Assembly (NCBI RefSeq): GCF_016406305.1
Contig: NZ_CP066369.1
Span: 948,501 to 1,012,500 of the forward strand
Length of the DNA: 64,000 bases
Direction of reading: 5' to 3'
From: Shewanella putrefaciens
GTDB taxonomy: Bacteria; Pseudomonadota; Gammaproteobacteria; Enterobacterales; Shewanellaceae
This document shows, one piece after another, positions 46,086-55,116 of the stretch. The position numbers and the translations under genes were made by a program. The notes beneath the pieces were generated by a model that made no database searches, was not told where the DNA came from, and saw nothing but the letters and a program-made list of their open reading frames with translations. How positions within the stretch are numbered: position 1 is the first letter of the stretch; each line of letters starts with the position of its first letter.

Positions 46086-46289
46086 TTCATTGTTCCAATT
46101 TGTCAGCTTATGGTTTTATGTCAGTATAGGGTTCCTGCGACATAAGCATGTTAAGCAAGGTAAGTTTTAAATCCTCGAACCGTCAGTAACATAGGGCCAT
46201 CGAGGGTGTTCCTTGGTAAAATCCTTTAACGTCTATATTGGCAGCTTTTTACCATCGAGATTGGGCATAGGTGCCTCAAGGATGATGCG

Positions 46290-47327
46290 ATGAATAAACG
46301 TATTGTGATTTGTGCCGATGGCACTTGGAATCGGCCCGAGAAAGACCTTAAGGTCGATTTCCCCACCAATGTGCTGCGCCTTGCGAGAGCCATTAGCCCG
46401 ATTGCGGCCGATGGTAAACCACAGCAAGTGTTTTACGACTGGGGCGTCGGCTCCTATTACGATGAAGTGATTGGCGGCGCGACGGGGCGGGGACTGCATA
46501 AAAACATCATGGATGGTTACCGCTACTTAGTGCAAAACTACTCTCCCGGTGATGAGATTTATCTGTTTGGTTTTAGCCGCGGCGCTTACACAGTGCGCTG
46601 TCTGTGCGGTTTAATCAATAACTGCGGCATACTTAAGCGCCCCGATGCTCGGCTTATCCAGCAAGCCTTTGACCATTATAAAAAAAGCAGCGCGCCATTT
46701 GCCCCAAGCGGTGATAAATCCCTTGAGTTTAGGCAAAAGTATAGCCATGAGTCGCGGGAGATAAAGTTTGTTGGGGTGTGGGACACGGTGGGCGCCATGG
46801 GGATCCCGATTTCCTTCCTCGGCTTATTTGAAGATAAAGACGAATTTTACGACACCAAAATCGGCCGCAATGTGCGCGTTGCCCGCCATGCCTTAGCCCT
46901 AGATGAGCATCGCAGTGACTTTGAACCGACCATCTGGCAAGTACGTGAGAATATGGATATGCAGCAGGTGTGGTTTGTGGGCGCCCATAGCAATATTGGT
47001 GGTAGTTATAAACCCGACAGGGACGGTTCCCTGTTATCGGATAACGCGCTTATGTGGATGATAAATGAGGCGCAGCGATTCAACTTAAGTCTTGAGCCCC
47101 ATTTACAGGCGAGTTTGCGACCCAATTCTTTGGCGACTCTGCATGATTCACGGCGTAATTTTTATCGAATAAAGCAGGTCTATTTACGCCCACTCGACCC
47201 CAGTAAAGCGCCAATATTATTGCATCGCTCGGTAAAAGAGCGTTGGGAGCAGGACCCTCAATATCGGCCCAAAAATCTGCAAGCTTACCTAGAAAACTAT
47301 GGCTGGCCGACTGAGCTAATCAATTAA
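46290..47327 (+). CDS. DUF2235 alpha/beta-hydrolase-like protein
   Basis: The 345-residue protein belongs to the DUF2235 family, related to type VI Tle1 phospholipases. It opens with KRIVICADGTWN, has the nucleophile elbow LFGFSRGAYT (serine at about residue 96), and continues with FVGVWDTVGAMG and WFVGAHSNIGGSY, the family's Asp and His regions. There is no signal peptide. AAGGATG precedes the ATG. It lies 16 bases ahead of btuF, so they share a transcript. A link with B12 is not expected from the family. An intracellular esterase or an effector-like enzyme are both possible. Confidence 0.85.
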   Translation: MNKRIVICADGTWNRPEKDLKVDFPTNVLRLARAISPIAADGKPQQVFYDWGVGSYYDEVIGGATGRGLHKNIMDGYRYLVQNYSPGDEIYLFGFSRGAYTVRCLCGLINNCGILKRPDARLIQQAFDHYKKSSAPFAPSGDKSLEFRQKYSHESREIKFVGVWDTVGAMGIPISFLGLFEDKDEFYDTKIGRNVRVARHALALDEHRSDFEPTIWQVRENMDMQQVWFVGAHSNIGGSYKPDRDGSLLSDNALMWMINEAQRFNLSLEPHLQASLRPNSLATLHDSRRNFYRIKQVYLRPLDPSKAPILLHRSVKERWEQDPQYRPKNLQAYLENYGWPTELIN

Positions 47328-47343
47328 CTACTTAAGGAATAAT

Positions 47344-48171
47344 ATGTACAAACAAGGTGTTATGGGGCTATTTTTCGGGCTATGTTTTTTGTGTTCGACT
47401 ACTGTGTTGGCCCAACCGGCTAAACGCATTATCGCCCTCTCGCCCCATGCGGTTGAAATGCTATACGCCATAGGCGCAGGGGAGGCGATAGTCGCTACGA
47501 CCGATTTTGCCGATTATCCCGAGGCTGCTAAGAACATTCCCCGCATTGGCGGTTATTACGGCATTCAAATGGAGCGCGTGTTAGAGCTTAATCCCGATCT
47601 TATCGTCGTGTGGGACTCTGGTAATAAGGCCGAAGATATTCAGCAGTTGAAGACGCTGGGCTTTACTCTTTATGGGAGCGATCCTAAAACCTTAGAAGGG
47701 GTTGCCAAGGAGCTTGAGGAATTAGGTGAATTAACGGGACATACCGAAGAGGCGCGTAAATCCGCTGCAGCATATCGCGCACAACTTATGGCATTACGCC
47801 TTGAAAATGCTGAAAAAACTAAGCCTAAAGTGTTTTATCAACTCTGGTCGACGCCTTTGATGACAGTCTCTAAAAACAGTTGGATCCAGCAGATTATCGA
47901 TGTGTGTCATGGGCAAAATGTGTTTTATGCTGCCGATAGCGATTACCCGCAGGTGAGTTTAGAAAATGTGTTACTGACAATGCCCGAGGTGATTTTGCAA
48001 AGCCAAGAGGAAGGCAATGTGAAGGGAGTTGATTGGAGCCAATGGCCCGAGATCCCTGCGGTTAAAAAACAACAGATCTTTCAAATTAATGCCGATTTAT
48101 TGCACCGCGCGACCCCGAGGGCCTTACTCGGTGTTCAAGCCCTATGTGATGCCTTGGATAAGGCGCGTTAA
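47344..48171 (+). CDS. btuF: Periplasmic cobalamin-binding protein
   Basis: The 275-residue class III substrate-binding protein has a signal peptide (about 1-23, ending VLAQ). The mature part has the BtuF-type opening RIIALSPHAVEMLYAIGAG, then DYPEAAKNIPRIGGYYGIQMERVLELNPDLIVVW, and the second lobe with LENVLLTMPEVILQS. It hands B12 to BtuCD. It is separated from btuDC by the salvage genes and a 1.9-kb insertion, so it may be driven from its own promoter rather than the riboswitch. Confidence 0.92.
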   Translation: MYKQGVMGLFFGLCFLCSTTVLAQPAKRIIALSPHAVEMLYAIGAGEAIVATTDFADYPEAAKNIPRIGGYYGIQMERVLELNPDLIVVWDSGNKAEDIQQLKTLGFTLYGSDPKTLEGVAKELEELGELTGHTEEARKSAAAYRAQLMALRLENAEKTKPKVFYQLWSTPLMTVSKNSWIQQIIDVCHGQNVFYAADSDYPQVSLENVLLTMPEVILQSQEEGNVKGVDWSQWPEIPAVKKQQIFQINADLLHRATPRALLGVQALCDALDKAR

Positions 48172-48242
48172 CCTATCTTTACTTTTGGCATAACCACCGA
48201 GAGGATAGATAGCCACACTATGAATAAAAACAAGGAAGCCCA

Positions 48243-48626
48243 ATGAATACCCTATTAATCTGTTTGTTTATCGCCATGTTATTACCCTATCTCGCCAAAG
48301 GCCCTGTCGCTTGGGCAATGGCAAAGGCGGGCGGCTATGACAATAACCACCCTCGCACTCAACAGGCACAGTTAACTGGCTTTGGTGCTCGCGCTTTAGC
48401 TGGGCATCAGAATGCCTTCGAGTCGCTGTTGGTGTTCGGCATTGCGGTATTGGTGGTTATCGCGACGGGCAAAGTGGATCCCACCGCCGAGTGGCTTGCG
48501 ATCACCCATGTCGCGGCCCGTTTTGTGTATCACATTTTGTACCTTGCCAATAAGGGCACCTTAAGATCCCTTTCATGGTTTGTCGCCATCTTCAGCGCCT
48601 TTGGGATTTTCTTTCGGGCATTTTAA
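48243..48626 (+). CDS. MAPEG family membrane protein
   Basis: The 127-residue protein has four hydrophobic helices and the MAPEG pattern RTQQAQLTGFGARALAGHQNAFESL (quoted in part: GFGARALAGHQNAFE, about residues 45-59), followed by AARFVYHILYLAN. Relatives include microsomal glutathione transferases. In bacteria the role is mostly unknown. It follows btuF by 71 bases with its own AAGGA site. Confidence 0.85.
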   Translation: MNTLLICLFIAMLLPYLAKGPVAWAMAKAGGYDNNHPRTQQAQLTGFGARALAGHQNAFESLLVFGIAVLVVIATGKVDPTAEWLAITHVAARFVYHILYLANKGTLRSLSWFVAIFSAFGIFFRAF

Positions 48627-48704
48627 TGCCATTCCCTATGTTTAGCGGCTGCCAACTAGAATGGCGGCTTCGCGTTAGCTATCTCAACCTTATCCAGCCA
48701 AAAT

Positions 48705-48730
48705 AAAATGACCTTAGTCTGGGTCATTTT
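48705..48730 (+). terminator. Terminator after the btuF-MAPEG genes
   Basis: The stem AAAATGACC/GGTCATTTT (48705-48713, 48722-48730) has an eight-base loop and ends in a T run. Confidence 0.8.
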
Positions 48731-48831
48731 ATATATCGATTAAGCAAACCGTCAGCTTGTTATTGTTACCTTACGCGCCCTATGTATTGGCTAATCCCAC
48801 TATTTACCGTTTGCTCAGTTAGAGATATACC

Positions 48832-49791
48832 ATGTTCATAAAGCTTAAGCCTTTTTTAGCGCTGTCCGTACTCCTTGTTTTGTCTGCATTAGACCCTCTG
48901 GCGTATGCGCAAGAGGCGCAGGTTAACAAGCTGATTTCAAATGACATATTATTTGATATGGCTGAGTCTAAACCTTTGCATCTCAATATCAGTTCTCTTG
49001 ATGAACTTATGCTTCTATTTGATTCACTCAATTACACGCCTGAAAATTTCCATCGAGGCAATAAATCGATACCTAGGTTGACCTTTGATGCCGTGGGACA
49101 AGGCTGGAGTTCAGTGTCAAGTCAGATCCCTGTGAAGCAAAAGAAAATGGTGTTTTTTAGATTGATGACGCCCTTAGTGCTATTGGCGAATGAGAAAATT
49201 CTGCAAGAAAGGCAAGTTATTATGTCGGCTTCCCTTGATAACATTGAATTAATCGCCTTAGGGATAAAGTACAAAGTCATAGGCAGTGCCGATAGATCGC
49301 TATCAGAATCCCAAAGACAAATGCTGCTTGAAAGGGTGGATATACTACCGCCATCTTTAGTGTTAGCCCAAGCGGCAAAGGAGAGTGGCTGGGGCACATC
49401 TCGTTTTACCCTTGAAGGTAATGCATTGTTTGGCCAGTGGGATTTTAACGGAAATGGCATGGAGCCTAAGCAAAAACGACCTGGTTTAGGCCGTTATGGT
49501 CTAGCGCGATTCGAGACACCTTTGGCATCCGTTGAAGGATATTTGTTTAATTTAAATACCCATAATGCTTATCAAAAGTTGCGCACACTGCGTGCCCAAT
49601 CAAGGCAAGCGAAACAAGCTGTGACAGGCGCAGCACTCGCTGGCACGTTAGACCGCTATTCTGAGCGTGGGCATGCCTATGTTGAGGCGATTCGGCAGAT
49701 GATCCGCACCAATAAGTTGTATTTGGCAGATGAAGTTTATTTAAACGATGGTGCACCATTGCATTTATTAACACGTCCCAGTCAAATCTAA
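48832..49791 (+). CDS. Bax-type glucosaminidase domain protein
   Basis: The 319-residue exported protein has a signal peptide (about 1-26, ending AYA). The C-terminal half is the mannosyl-glycoprotein endo-beta-N-acetylglucosaminidase (FlgJ-like) domain: LPPSLVLAQAAKESGWGTSRF (in part: AQAAKESGWGTSRF, about 183-196, with the catalytic Glu), EGNALFGQW, ARFETPLASVEGYLFNLNTHNAY, LDRYSERGHAYVEAI. Order and length match E. coli Bax. It should cleave peptidoglycan glycan strands. It stands alone. Confidence 0.88.
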   Translation: MFIKLKPFLALSVLLVLSALDPLAYAQEAQVNKLISNDILFDMAESKPLHLNISSLDELMLLFDSLNYTPENFHRGNKSIPRLTFDAVGQGWSSVSSQIPVKQKKMVFFRLMTPLVLLANEKILQERQVIMSASLDNIELIALGIKYKVIGSADRSLSESQRQMLLERVDILPPSLVLAQAAKESGWGTSRFTLEGNALFGQWDFNGNGMEPKQKRPGLGRYGLARFETPLASVEGYLFNLNTHNAYQKLRTLRAQSRQAKQAVTGAALAGTLDRYSERGHAYVEAIRQMIRTNKLYLADEVYLNDGAPLHLLTRPSQI

Positions 49792-50007
49792 AGGGGGGCT
49801 TTAGCGTAAAAGCCGTTATTTAGCACTTTTCAGTTATTATTTAAATTTTGGCCTAATCACCATTAATACAAGTGTTGGCAAGTGTGTTAATTGTGTTTAA
49901 TTATTGAGGCGATTTAAACGGGTCGAACAGATAGTTTGATAGTCGTCAATAAATGAAATTGTAGAAAGCAGTAAAATGATTACATGTATTTAGGCTAAGA
50001 GTAATCA

Positions 50008-51510
50008 ATGCGACAGACGAATATATCACTGCTTAAACAAAATTATTTGCTTACTAAGATGTTCTTTTTTGCTGGTATTGGTATTGTCATTCTTACCTTA
50101 ATTATGGCTATACTGAATTACCATAATTATGTGCGTTTGAGAGTTGCTGGTTATGAGGAAATACTGAATGTATTGGAAAGCACTTATGTGTATGAGCTTG
50201 TAAAGGAAAATGAGCAACAACATTCAGTATTGATTTCATTACTTGATAAAGATGCTATTCAACGTGGAGAGTCGGTTTATAATTCATCCTGGTCAATCGC
50301 CCATAAAATAAAAATGGAAGAGGATCACTATATTTATTTCTATAATGCTATTAATGGAAATATAGATAGCTATCCCTACTGGGAACGGGGGGATGATTTT
50401 GATCCAACCACTCGCCCTTGGTATACAGTGATACAGCAAGAACATAACAATCCTATGTGGGTTGGACCGTACGAAGAGTATAACAGTCAGGATCTTGTGC
50501 TAAGTTTAGGGCAGAAGGTTATCGCTGATAATGGTGACGTGCTCGGTGTAATGCTAGTCGATATGTCACTTGAAAGCTTAGGGAAAGTATTAAAACGAAT
50601 GTCTAGTAGCTTAGATATATCGGTATTTATTCGTGACAGGCATAGCCATGAAATGCTTTCAGTCGTTAATCAAGAATTGTTAAAGATTGATAGACTTAAA
50701 TCAGAACAAAATTATGGCAGTTTTCATGGTTTGATTGATGGTGCTTTATTCATTAAAGAGTTGACTTATGTTGATTGGGATATTGGTATTTACGTCCCAT
50801 CATCAAGATTTAGAAAGGCGTTACTCACACAGTTAATTATACTCATATTACCGGTTGGTGCCTTTTGTGTCGTTGTTGCTATGGGGATCCGTTCATTGGT
50901 TAAAATATTTCGTCAAGAATTGATGCTTGTTGAAATGGAAATAGAACAACTAAATAATGAAACTATCAACAGGAATTCTATTGATTCGGCTTGGTTTGTT
51001 GATCACAGTCTGGATAAAATAAAAAGCCAATGTGCGAATCAACGCCTTAAACTTAGGCAAGATCCGTTAACGGGTATTGGTAATCGCCTAGTTTTTGATG
51101 AAGACATGAAGCAATGGGCATTAGGTATACAAAGTTATGCCTTGGTTTTAATCGATGTAGATAAGTTCAAATTGATAAACGATAACTTTGGTCACCAGTT
51201 TGGTGATTCTGTTCTACGTCGCGTTGCAGAGGCGCTGGCATTGATCTTTGGACGTGAACGGGTATATCGATTCGGTGGCGATGAGTTTGCGTGTTTATTG
51301 GCCGTTAATGAACAGACTGAACTGATAAACCATCTAGAGCATTTATTGGAATATATCCGGCAGCAGCACTGGCGTGAAAAGGCATGCAAAGTCACTTTAA
51401 GTATTGGGGTGGCATTTGGACCTAAAGAACCAAAACAACTATTTGAAGCCGCGGATACGGCGCTATACCACAGTAAAAATGCAGGCCGGGATTGTTGGCA
51501 TATAGGTTAA
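50008..51510 (+). CDS. Membrane diguanylate cyclase with double-Cache sensor
   Basis: The 500-residue protein has an N-terminal helix (about 17-37), a periplasmic Cache-type domain (about 45-270; DDFDPTTRPWYTVIQQ and VLSLGQKVIADNGDVLGVMLVDMSL are typical), a second helix (about 275-298), a short linker, then a GGDEF domain. The active site is intact (FGGDEF, about 422-427) with DPLTGIGNRLVFDED at the domain start. No RxxD inhibitory site precedes it. It should make cyclic di-GMP from GTP when the Cache ligand binds. The gene is somewhat AT-rich and stands alone. Confidence 0.93.
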   Translation: MRQTNISLLKQNYLLTKMFFFAGIGIVILTLIMAILNYHNYVRLRVAGYEEILNVLESTYVYELVKENEQQHSVLISLLDKDAIQRGESVYNSSWSIAHKIKMEEDHYIYFYNAINGNIDSYPYWERGDDFDPTTRPWYTVIQQEHNNPMWVGPYEEYNSQDLVLSLGQKVIADNGDVLGVMLVDMSLESLGKVLKRMSSSLDISVFIRDRHSHEMLSVVNQELLKIDRLKSEQNYGSFHGLIDGALFIKELTYVDWDIGIYVPSSRFRKALLTQLIILILPVGAFCVVVAMGIRSLVKIFRQELMLVEMEIEQLNNETINRNSIDSAWFVDHSLDKIKSQCANQRLKLRQDPLTGIGNRLVFDEDMKQWALGIQSYALVLIDVDKFKLINDNFGHQFGDSVLRRVAEALALIFGRERVYRFGGDEFACLLAVNEQTELINHLEHLLEYIRQQHWREKACKVTLSIGVAFGPKEPKQLFEAADTALYHSKNAGRDCWHIG

Positions 51511-51853
51511 ACCTCTGGTGAGTTTAATGCCGTAGTAGGAACGTCAAAAAATAAAATAGCTGATTTTTTCGCCAGTTTTCTGGCGTTACTTAAGCCATAC
51601 ATGATTTATTGGCGCCCATTAAACTCCGTCAAATAAGGTTGCTTTTAGCGTCTTTAGTATTGATTTTTGGCGTCTTGAATACGGATTCGTTTTGAAACTG
51701 CTAAAGTGATGATGTATAAGGATTTTGCTTTATTCTATCCTATTGAAATCAGTTGGTTATTTGACGATTTTAAGCCAGTAAATTGACAGTTTTCTTTACT
51801 AAAAACCTCAGCTATAGTCACGTGGTTGATACACTTGTTGAGGTTTAGAAATC
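51511..51853. other. Intergenic region between the cyclase gene and a small ORF
   Basis: No gene is seen. A hairpin CGCCAGTTTTCTGGCG (51571-51586) lies 61 bases after the cyclase stop and could be its terminator, though the following T run is short. Confidence 0.5.
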
Positions 51854-52075
51854 ATGTTACGTCCGCTGATCTTCGGTTTAGTTGCTTCTGCATCTTGGTT
51901 TATTTACCAAGATGTTTCTGCTTACTTTGGCGTTGAAACCATTGATAAGTCATTTATTGCAACCGTGCAGCATAAGGTTGAAGAGCGAAAAGCTAAGGCT
52001 GCCCGTGAGCAGTATGCCCAGCAAGCAAAGATAAATGTGGTAGATTGCAGTATCACAAAGACATGTACTAACTGA
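51854..52075 (+). CDS. Small membrane-anchored protein of unknown function
   Basis: The 73-residue product has a hydrophobic N-terminus (about 3-17) that could be an anchor or uncleaved signal, a central charged helix (HKVEERKAKAAREQYAQQ) and two C-terminal cysteines (VDCSITKTC) that could form a disulfide. GAGG lies about 13 bases before ATG 51854. Composition and codon use look coding. No family is recognised. Confidence 0.6.
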   Translation: MLRPLIFGLVASASWFIYQDVSAYFGVETIDKSFIATVQHKVEERKAKAAREQYAQQAKINVVDCSITKTCTN

Positions 52076-52215
52076 GTCGTATCGCTAAGCCTTAAAGAGA
52101 CCAAGTGATTTTAAGAGGCTAAGTGATTTCGTGGTCGCTTTTTAGGAGCCCTAGGATCAGGGGGCTTTAGAACGGTGGCACACTTAGGTTGCTTTTGTTT
52201 AAAAAGGCACAGCGT

Positions 52216-52256
52216 TTAAAAGGCATAGGTCAGTCTACCTTAAGGGAACCTATGCC
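52216..52256 (-). terminator. Terminator of the Gly-zipper-like gene
   Basis: Read on this strand, GGCATAGGT pairs with ACCTATGCC (52222-52230, 52248-52256), and the stem is followed by TTTTAAA. It lies just behind the stop at 52285. Confidence 0.7.
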
Positions 52257-52284
52257 CAATTCCATGGAAACAATAATAGCGGCA

Positions 52285-52797
52285 TTATTGTACCGTATAG
52301 CCTTTGCCAGTTAAGCAGGCGGCGTTGGCTTTTTCAAATTCGGCGGCAGATGCCGTTGGGGCGGCGGCAGGCGCTGGTGCAGTTTGTGGTTGTTGCGCCT
52401 CAGTCTCTGTCGCATTTCTCTCGGCGCGGCGATTACTCGATCTTTGTCCTACCAGCCCAACGACGGCCCCCGCAGCGGCGGCGTCACTCTTATCGTTATC
52501 CGTAATGGCCGCGACACCAGATGCGATGGCAGCTCCCTTAAGCGCGCCACCCCTTTGTTTTTCCGTCGTTGCTGCTGTTGATTCTGTGGTTACGGGTGCC
52601 GGGGTCGCTGGTGCAGCCGCTGTCGCCGTAGCGGGATCGTAACCTGTTTGTGCGGTTGCCCAAGCAATACAAGCTGCTTCATCTGCTTTTTGTGTTTCTG
52701 GTGTTTGCCCTTGTGCGGGGAAAACGTACTGAGCACCGTAGCAAATTGGGCTGAGAGTGACTGCAGCGATAACAGCGAAGGATAAAATGTGTTTCAT
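52285..52797 (-). CDS. Exported Ala-rich protein with glycine-zipper-like segment
   Basis: The 170-residue product has a signal peptide (about 1-21, ending CYG-A). The mature part opens QYVFPAQGQTPETQKADEAAC (in part: PAQGQTPETQKADE) and has Ala/Pro/Thr-rich linkers on both sides of a central glycine-zipper-like helix GALKGAAIASGVAAI...AAAAGAVVGLVGQ. It ends CLTGKGYTV. Two mature cysteines (about 42 and 163) may pair. Similar small zipper proteins insert into or line the outer membrane. Function unknown. Confidence 0.75.
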   Translation of the reverse strand: MKHILSFAVIAAVTLSPICYGAQYVFPAQGQTPETQKADEAACIAWATAQTGYDPATATAAAPATPAPVTTESTAATTEKQRGGALKGAAIASGVAAITDNDKSDAAAAGAVVGLVGQRSSNRRAERNATETEAQQPQTAPAPAAAPTASAAEFEKANAACLTGKGYTVQ

Positions 52798-53012
52798 TGT
52801 GCGCTCCTGAGTATTAATGGCTGATCATAAAAAGCTAGATTAAGCCATTTGACAGATCGATATAGTGAACTAATGCAATGAGTTTAGTCGTTTTAGGCTA
52901 ATGTCGGTAAAAATTTGGTCAGCCGAAGGGAGAAGATCTTAAGGGAAGCGAAGCCTCAGACGGTCGCTAGGAGGCTGTTCAACATTCTGTGTTAGGCTCA
53001 GGATTGCAAATC

Positions 53013-53051
53013 AAACACCCCGAAAATATTTGATTATCGGGGTGTTTTTTT
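53013..53051. terminator. Strong terminator hairpin next to the DUF3144 gene
   Basis: AAACACCCCGA pairs with TCGGGGTGTTT (53013-53023, 53037-53047), followed by a long T run on the plus strand and flanked by AAA. It can end the minus-strand DUF3144 transcript as well as plus-strand readthrough. Confidence 0.75.
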
Positions 53052-53056
53052 GGTCG

Positions 53057-53350
53057 TTACTTCTGTGTTGCGCGGTAGTGGTCGAAGTTCTCGATATAAT
53101 CTTCCAGATGGGTGTCGAGCATCTCTTTATAGCGCTCCATATAATAGTCCATCATTTCCTGCTTTTTGGCCTGCATTTGCTCCTTGGTTTCAAAACTGGT
53201 GGAGCCAAACCAAGCGTTGTAGCGGGCGAGGGCCCACATAAAGGAAGCGCTGACCTCACCGGTTTGGATCTCTGTGTTCTGGTTCTGCTGGTTCGCGAGC
53301 TTAATCAACTCAGTGGCGCGGGCGTAAAAGGCTTGTTCGTTATCAGACAT
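53057..53350 (-). CDS. DUF3144 family protein
   Basis: I start at ATG 53348-53350 with AGGA eight bases upstream; a TTG two codons earlier is unlikely. The 97-residue acidic cytoplasmic protein matches my memory of DUF3144: helical N-terminus MSDNEQAFYARATELIKLAN, then a middle ASFMWALARYNAWF and a coiled tail ending DYIENFDHYRAT. No function is known for the family. It is a single gene. Confidence 0.85.
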   Translation of the reverse strand: MSDNEQAFYARATELIKLANQQNQNTEIQTGEVSASFMWALARYNAWFGSTSFETKEQMQAKKQEMMDYYMERYKEMLDTHLEDYIENFDHYRATQK

Positions 53351-53671
53351 TAGCAATTCCTGTTGTTGGGCAAAGTGGTTATAAAAAGGAGCGTTGTGCT
53401 TTCGCCCTTTGGGTTATTAGCAGTTACCCTAAGATATTTTACGGCTAAGGGACAGTCGCCTATCTCACAGAATGCGTTGATATCACGCCAAAACAATGCG
53501 ACGAAACTGAATTTGAGATAGGTGTAACACTTTTCAGCGAGTAGCAAAACTCCACATGGTTTGGATGAGCCCGTCAGACACCTCAAAAACAACCATCACT
53601 TCAATCGGTTCATCCTTAATGCTTTATACAACGTCTTAATTCCAGCAGAGAGCTGTGTACTAGGGAGGTTA
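53351..53671. other. Intergenic region between the DUF3144 gene and pyrC terminator
   Basis: I see no convincing gene. An 80-codon minus-strand frame here has a cysteine-rich, low-complexity translation and no binding site, and is not called. Confidence 0.4.
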
Positions 53672-53698
53672 AAAATAAAGCCGCAGATGCGGCTTTAG
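53672..53698 (-). terminator. Rho-independent terminator of pyrC
   Basis: On the minus strand AAAGCCGC-ATCT-GCGGCTTT is followed by ATTTTT, 53 bases after the pyrC stop. Confidence 0.88.
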
Positions 53699-53750
53699 GG
53701 TAGTTGTGCTGATTTAGAACTGGCTAGAGAAATTTGGTTTACTCAATTAC

Positions 53751-54782
53751 TTATTTAACTTGCCAATCAATCACTTCACCTGCACGGATCGGCACAACGC
53801 TCGTGTCGCCCAGCGGGTAAGTTGCAGGGACATTCCATGGGGTTTTCACTAGCGTGATGGTATCGCTATTGCGTGGCAGACTGTAAAAATCTGGGCCGTT
53901 AAAGCTTGCGAATGCTTCGAGTTTATCCAGCGCATTCACCGACTCAAACGCTTCGGCATAGAGCTCAATCGCCGCGTGGGCCGTGTAGGAACCCGCGCAG
54001 CCACAGGCGGCTTCTTTCTTATCTTTAGCGTGGGGCGCCGAATCTGTACCGAGGAAAAACTTCTTGCTACCGCTTGCTGCGGCGGCTAATAACGCTTGCT
54101 GATGGGTGTTGCGTTTTAAAATCGGCAGGCAGTAAAAATGTGGGCGAATACCGCCAGCCAGCATGTGGTTGCGGTTATACAGCAAATGGTGGGCCGTAAT
54201 AGTTGCTGCCACATTATCAGAGGCTTGGGTGACAAAATCGACCGCATCTTTAGTGGTGATATGTTCAAGCACGATTTTAAGCGCTGGGAAATCGGCGACG
54301 ATTTTGCTTAAGATATTTTCGATAAAGACGCGCTCGCGGTCGAAAATATCAATCGCAGAATCTGTGACTTCACCGTGGACTAAAAACAGCATGCCGACTT
54401 CTTGCATGGCTTCGAGGGCGGGGTAGATGTTCTTCAAATCGGTTACGCCGGAATCCGAGTTGGTCGTCGCGCCCGCTGGGTAGAGTTTAGCCGCGACAAT
54501 TTTACCCGAGGCTTTGGCCTTGCGGATTTCATCAGGGCTCGTTTTGTCGGTTAAATACAACACCATCAAAGGTTCAAACTGTGAGCCAGCGGGCACCTGC
54601 GCTTTAATGCGGTCGTAATAGGTTAGCGCGGTTTCGGTATCGATAGCGGGTGGCACTAAGTTTGGCATCACGATAGCGCGGCCCATATAGCGGCTGATAT
54701 CGCGCACTGTATCTTTAAGTTGGGCGCCATCCCTTAAATGAATATGCCAGTCGTCTGGGCGAGTGATTGTAATTGTAGTCAT
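53751..54782 (-). CDS. pyrC: Dihydroorotase
   Basis: The 343-residue zinc enzyme closes carbamoyl-aspartate to dihydroorotate in pyrimidine synthesis. I start at ATG 54780-54782 ([11 protein letters not shown]), which matches the length and N-terminus of E. coli PyrC; the open frame to 54905 adds 41 non-conserved codons. Metal ligands are visible: HIH in [10 protein letters not shown] (13 and 15), the carboxylated Lys in [13 protein letters not shown] (about 100), His in LVHGE and LEHITT, Asp in GTDSAPH. Its upstream region is shared with the divergent exporter operon and contains that operon's CGGACACT sites. Confidence 0.97.
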   Translation of the reverse strand: MTTITITRPDDWHIHLRDGAQLKDTVRDISRYMGRAIVMPNLVPPAIDTETALTYYDRIKAQVPAGSQFEPLMVLYLTDKTSPDEIRKAKASGKIVAAKLYPAGATTNSDSGVTDLKNIYPALEAMQEVGMLFLVHGEVTDSAIDIFDRERVFIENILSKIVADFPALKIVLEHITTKDAVDFVTQASDNVAATITAHHLLYNRNHMLAGGIRPHFYCLPILKRNTHQQALLAAAASGSKKFFLGTDSAPHAKDKKEAACGCAGSYTAHAAIELYAEAFESVNALDKLEAFASFNGPDFYSLPRNSDTITLVKTPWNVPATYPLGDTSVVPIRAGEVIDWQVK

Positions 54783-54906
54783 AGGCTTTTCTTCTGATCG
54801 TTTTTGCTGCGAGGGTGGCGGGATCTTATGTGGCAGGGATTTTACTGTAAAGGGAAACTCGACGGTTTGGCGAATAAATCTAGTGCTAGGAACCACATTC
54901 CTCAAT

Positions 54907-55070
54907 CGGACACTTTTTAGTAAACAGCAGCGGACACTTTTGAGGTTAAGCCCCAGTGTCCGCGGACACTTTGTCGTTTTAAATCTATTAATTCATTTAA
55001 AAACAAATGGTTAATTAGTTTGGCATAGGCTTTGCTATTTTCATCACATAGATTTCCAATAGTGTCCGCT
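54907..55070. promoter_or_regulatory. Cluster of CGGACACT/AGTGTCCG sites, enhancer of the exporter operon
   Basis: CGGACACT occurs at 54907-54914 and 54931-54938. A perfect 16-bp palindrome AGTGTCCGCGGACACT lies at 54955-54970, and AGTGTCCG at 55061-55068. The first sites lie 50-115 bases before the sigma-54 promoter, the usual place for NtrC-type activator sites. The last overlaps the early transcript. The likely binder is the regulator coded at 60227. Confidence 0.75.
55019..55036 (+). promoter_or_regulatory. Sigma-54 (-24/-12) promoter
   Basis: TTGGCATAGGCTTTGCT carries GG (55022-55023) and GC (55034-55035) exactly ten bases apart, matching TGGCAC-N5-TTGCW apart from one C to T change. 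It lies 80 bases before the first gene of the exporter operon, whose last genes encode a sigma-54 activator. Confidence 0.8.
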
Positions 55071-55116
55071 TAATCTTGCTGGCACTGATGATCCAGACAG
55101 GGAAGCGAGTAACAGT

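Noticed and set aside
53030..53592. Plus-strand 107-codon and minus-strand 80-codon frames near DUF3144
   Set aside because: The first is the antisense shadow of the DUF3144 gene; the second has no binding site and an odd cysteine-rich translation.
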